Source: Rhodopseudomonas palustris
GTDB lineage: Bacteria; Pseudomonadota; Alphaproteobacteria; Rhizobiales; Xanthobacteraceae
Direction: 5' to 3'
Length of the DNA stretch: 64,000 nt
NCBI RefSeq assembly: GCF_003031265.1
Contig: NZ_CP019966.1
Coordinates: forward strand, 3,658,001-3,722,000
Position numbers and translations under genes: made by a program
In this document: one piece after another, positions 60,851 through 64,000 of the stretch
Numbering within the stretch: the stretch's first letter is position 1
Layout: each line of letters starts with the position of its first letter
The notes under the pieces: model-generated
What the model was told of the DNA's origin: nothing
What the model saw: the letters and a program-made list of their open reading frames with translations, nothing else
Database searches by the model: none

Positions 60851-61675
60851 ATGAGCACGTCCGCGCGGCAAGACCGCACCGCTTCTTCCCGTCCCGTTTC
60901 GCCGCGCATCGCGACCGACCGTATCGCCTTCGTCGCCTCGACCAGCGCCGAGGCGCAGGCCGCGCTGGCGCAGCTGGTGCAGCTCTATGGCAACGCCGAG
61001 CCCCACGAGGCCGACGTCGTGGTCGCGCGCGACGGCGACGGCTTGATGCTGCAGACGCTGCATCAGCAGATGCGCAGCGGCAAGCCGATCTACGGCATGC
61101 ATCGCGGCACTGTCGGCTTTCTGATGAACGAGTATTCGACGGTGGACTTGCGCGCCCGTCTTGCCGCCGCGCGCGAGACCGTGATCCATCCGCTCTTGAT
61201 GCGCGCCACCGACATCTACGGCGAGGTGCACATCCATCACGCCATCAACGAAGTGTCGCTGTTTCGCCAGAGCCACCAGGCGGCGCGGCTACGGATCAGC
61301 ATCGACGAGCGCGAGCGGATGAGCGAACTGGTCGCCGACGGCATCATGGTCGCGACCCCCGCGGGCTCCACCGCCTACAATCTGTCGGCGCAGGGCCCGA
61401 TCCTGCCGATGAACGCCCAGCTCTTGGCGCTGACCCCGATCTCGCCATTCCGCCCGCGGCGCTGGCGCGGCGCGCTCTTGCCGGACACCGCCTACGTGGT
61501 GATCGACGTGCTCGAAGTCGACAAGCGCCCGGTCGCCGCCGTCGCCGACCACGACGAAGCCCGCGACGTCCGCCGCGTCGAAGTGATCTCCGACAAGACT
61601 ATCGCAATGCGGATGCTGTTCGATCCGGGGCATAGCCTGGAAGAACGGATCTTGAGCGAGCAGTTTGGGTATTAG
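60851..61675 (+). CDS. nadK: NAD kinase
   Basis: 274 residues from the ATG at 60851. ATP-NAD kinase family motifs: [14 protein letters not shown] in place of the canonical GGDG loop, [23 protein letters not shown] and the conserved [20 protein letters not shown]. It phosphorylates NAD to NADP in the cytosol. The first Gly of GGDG is Asp, and the preceding residue is Arg, an unusual change in the catalytic loop. The last residues [10 protein letters not shown] are typical of the alphaproteobacterial enzyme. An IS481-type element lies immediately downstream. Confidence 0.92.
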   Translation: MSTSARQDRTASSRPVSPRIATDRIAFVASTSAEAQAALAQLVQLYGNAEPHEADVVVARDGDGLMLQTLHQQMRSGKPIYGMHRGTVGFLMNEYSTVDLRARLAAARETVIHPLLMRATDIYGEVHIHHAINEVSLFRQSHQAARLRISIDERERMSELVADGIMVATPAGSTAYNLSAQGPILPMNAQLLALTPISPFRPRRWRGALLPDTAYVVIDVLEVDKRPVAAVADHDEARDVRRVEVISDKTIAMRMLFDPGHSLEERILSEQFGY

Positions 61676-61770
61676 GATTACCTTCGTGCGGCCTGTCGGC
61701 GGTATCACCGGTCACCCGTGACGCTGTTTTGTCCTGAGATCGCAATCTCCTGACCGTTTGGCCCCGAAAG

Positions 61771-61807
61771 AACCGGGCGCGGACCGCAAGAGTCCGAGCG
61801 CCCGGTT
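61771..61807. repeat. Strong hairpin in the IS leader
   Basis: AACCGGGCGC (61771-61780) pairs with GCGCCCGGTT (61798-61807), with an inner GGAC/GTCC stem. It lies about 75 bases before the transposase ATG and could shield the element from read-through translation or transcription. Confidence 0.55.
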
Positions 61808-61880
61808 CCGGTGGTCACGCCGCGTCCGAGCGGGTTTGATGGTGTCGCCAAACGACCAATCGAACCCAAGGACAACGATC

Positions 61881-62949
61881 ATGACCTCCAAGGACAAGAT
61901 AGCACGGCGTAAGCTCTCGCTGCTGGAGCTCGCCACCGATCTGCAAAACGTCAGCCGCGCCTGCAAGCTGACGGGCTATTCCCGGTAGCAATTCTACGAG
62001 ATCCGCCGCAACTTCCAGACCTTCGGCGCCGAAGGGCTGATCGACCGGCTACCCGGCGCCAGGGGACCGCATCCCAACCGCGTCTCGGCCGAGATCGAGG
62101 CCGCCGTGCTCGACCACGCGCTGGTCCATCCCTGCCACGGCGCGGTGCGCGTCGGGCAGGAGCTGCGGCTGAAGGGGGTGCAGGTCTCCGCCGGCGGCGT
62201 CCGCGGGGTGTGGCAGCGCCACGGGCTGCTGACCAAGCACGAGCGCCTGCTGCGGCTCGAGAAGACCACCGCCGAGCGCACCATCGAGCTGTCAGAGGAG
62301 CAAACCAGACTGCTGGAACGGTTCTCGCCGGAGTTCCGGGAGCGCCACATCGAGGCCCCGCACACCGGCTCTCTGGTCGCCGTCGACACCTTCTTCGTCA
62401 GCGTGCTCAAGGGCGTCGGCAAGGTCTATCTGCTTGACCGCTATCGACTGTCACAGTCGCTACGCATGGGCCAGGCTCTACACCAGCAAGCTGCCGGTCA
62501 CCGCGGTGCATCTGATGAACACTGACGTGCAGCCGACCTTCGAGGCGCATGACGCTAGAATCGAGACCGTGCTGTCCGACAATGGCCGGGAGTTCTGCGG
62601 CCGGCCCGACCAGCATCCCTCCGAGCTGTTCTTGCAGCTCGCGGACATCGACCATCGCACCACACGGGTGAAGCGGCCGCAGTCCAATGGCATCGTCGAG
62701 CGCCTGCACCGCACCCTGCCCGACGAGCACTTCCGGGTCGAAGGCCGTCGCACCTGGTTCGAAACCGTCGACGAGATGCAGACCGTTCTCGACGACTACC
62801 TGGTCGGCTACAATCAGCGCCGGCCCCATCAAGGCCGCGGCATGAACGGCCGCACACCGGCCACCGCCTTCGTCGATGACCTGCCCGCGTCACAGCACAA
62901 GAAGGAGGGAAAGAAAGTCGAAAAACAAGCCGCCAAAGTAGCCGCCTGA
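61881..62949 (+). pseudogene. IS481-family DDE transposase, broken by a stop and a frameshift
   Basis: Conceptual translation starts at ATG 61881 with TSKDKIARRKLSLLELATDL and an HTH region, and continues to the DDE core: VAVDTFF (first Asp), VLSDNGREF (second Asp) and NGIVERLHRT (Glu). An in-frame TAG at 61986-61988 interrupts SR-stop-QFYEIRR, where CAG was probably CAA/CAG (C to T). Near 62430-62445 the frame shifts by one base: KVYLLDRYR in the first frame becomes TAIDCHSRYAWARLY in the second, as expected for VYLQTAIDCHSRY. Two independent lesions argue for a pseudogene. Confidence 0.85.
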
Positions 62950-63006
62950 CGCCGCCCGCTCACCGCGGCACTGTCAGCCGATTACCCTATCTGTACACAT
63001 TGAGGA

Positions 63007-64000
63007 CTATTCACGGGGCCTGTTGGGACCAAACGTTTCGATAGCACCTTCAGCAACCCTCTTGACCCGTGCCGCACGTATTGCTCGGCCTCCTTGCCTC
63101 TTCGAACGTTCTGCCTGATCCTTGGAACGTTCCCAGTCGGGAGTATTGTCGATCATTCCCAGAATCTTTTGCGCAAGCGCTTCCGCACCGCTCTTTTCCC
63201 AGTTTTTTTCTGCAATTGCTTCCTGCAGCTGAATCCCCAACACACGCCCCCCGCGCCGCCGAAGTTCCTTTACGGTCTTCTTCAGGTCGCCTACCAACTC
63301 CTTGGGAGAGAGTTCTCTAGGTTGCATATCCCGATCCGAGATATCGAAGCCAAGGCTGGTCTTGGTTCCCAGATGAAGAAACGCAAGGCGCGAGATAATG
63401 GGCTGATGAGCAGCGGCCAACGTCATCGCGACGCCGCTAAAGAGGCCGCAATTACGGGTGATCTCTTCATATTCCGCCGCTAACAATCCCATTCCGTTCG
63501 GATGTGCTTTGGCCTTCACACGGGCATTCTCGAAGACCGCTGGGTCGGCGGCTCGCTTGTCTGCGCCGATGACGTAGTTATATCCTACGAAGTAGTACGC
63601 CTTTTCGAGAGTGAGCACAGCTCCTTCGCACTCTCTAAAGACATAACGGTTCTGTCCCTTTTTTGCGCCTCCCCACACAAAATGGTTAAAGCCATAGCCG
63701 TTGAATTCTGCATCAGGACTCTGAATAACAAGAAACGACTTAAGCAACTCTCCCCGATTGGTCGAATAGCGAAACACAAGAAAGTAGCTCCAGTCGGCCC
63801 CGTCGTTGTGATCACCGTTCCGAAACAGGTCGGTAACCACTGGCCTTCCGTTGCGACGGCTCGCACGAAAAAGGTCACCCAACCTGTGAATAACCGCCGA
63901 ATCCAGTAGTTCATCCGGTTCAGCGGCACTCACTTCGCGCGCGGGCCGCTCCTCCACGGTCCTGCTGAGAAATTTGATCAGCGCATCACCCTCAGCCTTC
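63007..64000 (-). CDS. Uncharacterised protein, start beyond the right edge
   Basis: 316 residues are readable from the GTG at 63957, but the frame stays open to the window edge with protein-like codons (EGDALIKFLSRTVEERPA), so the true start is probably outside. It has a mixed alpha/beta N-terminal domain (WSYFLVFRYSTNRG, FLVIQSPDAEF, NHFVWGGAKKGQN, FVGYNYVIGA) and a basic helical C-terminus. No family is recognised. It directly follows a dead IS, so it may belong to an accessory region. Confidence 0.6.
   Translation of the reverse strand, partial: KAEGDALIKFLSRTVEERPAREVSAAEPDELLDSAVIHRLGDLFRASRRNGRPVVTDLFRNGDHNDGADWSYFLVFRYSTNRGELLKSFLVIQSPDAEFNGYGFNHFVWGGAKKGQNRYVFRECEGAVLTLEKAYYFVGYNYVIGADKRAADPAVFENARVKAKAHPNGMGLLAAEYEEITRNCGLFSGVAMTLAAAHQPIISRLAFLHLGTKTSLGFDISDRDMQPRELSPKELVGDLKKTVKELRRRGGRVLGIQLQEAIAEKNWEKSGAEALAQKILGMIDNTPDWERSKDQAERSKRQGGRAIRAARVKRVAEGAIETFGPNRPRE

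Larger units (their letters stand above)
61694..62997 (+). mobile_element. IS481-type insertion sequence, decayed
   Basis: The transposase frame at 61881-62949 is flanked by imperfect inverted repeats: TGTCGGCGGTATCACCGG at 61694 and, on the minus strand from 62997, TGTACAGATAGGGTAATCGG. They share TGT and GGTA(T)TC-CGG but are imperfect. Boundaries are approximate; no clear target duplication was found. Confidence 0.6.

Noticed and set aside
1..64000. CRISPR array, rRNA operon, riboswitch
   Set aside because: No spaced direct repeats, rRNA-like stretches or recognisable riboswitch leader were seen in the window.

Overview
The window looks like the chromosome of a high-GC alphaproteobacterium close to Rhodopseudomonas palustris / Bradyrhizobium. 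The signs are a CsgH-type curli chaperone, a BLUF photoreceptor, an Omp25-like porin-family protein, an alphaproteobacterial NAD kinase and RlmB, and an FNR/FixK-type box. This is inference from gene content; no 16S gene or other direct taxonomic marker is present.

Layout. (1) 1-386: partial XRE-family regulator. (2) 762-6330: a curli (functional amyloid) locus. It has a 586-residue protein built of about 19 curlin repeats on the minus strand; divergent csgH, a CsgB-like curlin, csgF and csgG; and two further small secreted proteins, one with curlin repeats. (3) 6901-21072 (minus): a compact NRPS-PKS operon, read as A-PCP, then KS-AT-ACP-aminotransferase-C-A-PCP, then C-thioesterase, an alpha/beta hydrolase and a phosphopantetheinyl transferase. 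(4) 21557-49726: a Wzx/Wzy-type exopolysaccharide locus. It has an initiating sugar transferase, several GT4/GT2/GT25 glycosyltransferases, a DegT aminotransferase, two acyltransferases, a PslG-like glycoside hydrolase, a GMC oxidoreductase, a flippase, two polymerase-like membrane proteins, a Wzz/BY-kinase, a Wza exporter, a transglutaminase-like cysteine peptidase and a metallophosphatase. (5) 49911-61675: small secreted proteins, tRNA-Tyr, rlmB, tRNA-Thr, a BLUF protein, a PAS-like protein, a GNAT acetyltransferase, a chemotaxis receptor, two tiny membrane ORFs, an outer membrane beta-barrel, a lipoprotein and NAD kinase. (6) 61694-62997: a decayed IS481-type element. (7) 63007-64000: an unrecognised protein running off the right edge.

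The most notable signal is an 18-bp palindrome, GTTGAC-N6-GTCAAC with an AT-rich spacer. It occurs twice in the curli divergent promoter region, once between the NRPS operon and the first polysaccharide gene, and in three more (imperfect) copies at polysaccharide promoter regions. It suggests that one unidentified regulator co-ordinates amyloid fibre, a small NRPS-PKS product and exopolysaccharide, that is, a biofilm-matrix regulon. The upstream region of the Wzz/BY-kinase operon also has a perfect TTGAT-N4-ATCAA (FNR/FixK-type) box, pointing to an oxygen input.

The NRPS-PKS is predicted to extend an amino acid with malonate, transaminate the beta-keto group and add glycine (A-domain code DILQLGMIWK). 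It would then release the chain through a thioesterase whose nucleophile position is cysteine, preceded by a condensation domain with no carrier domain of its own.
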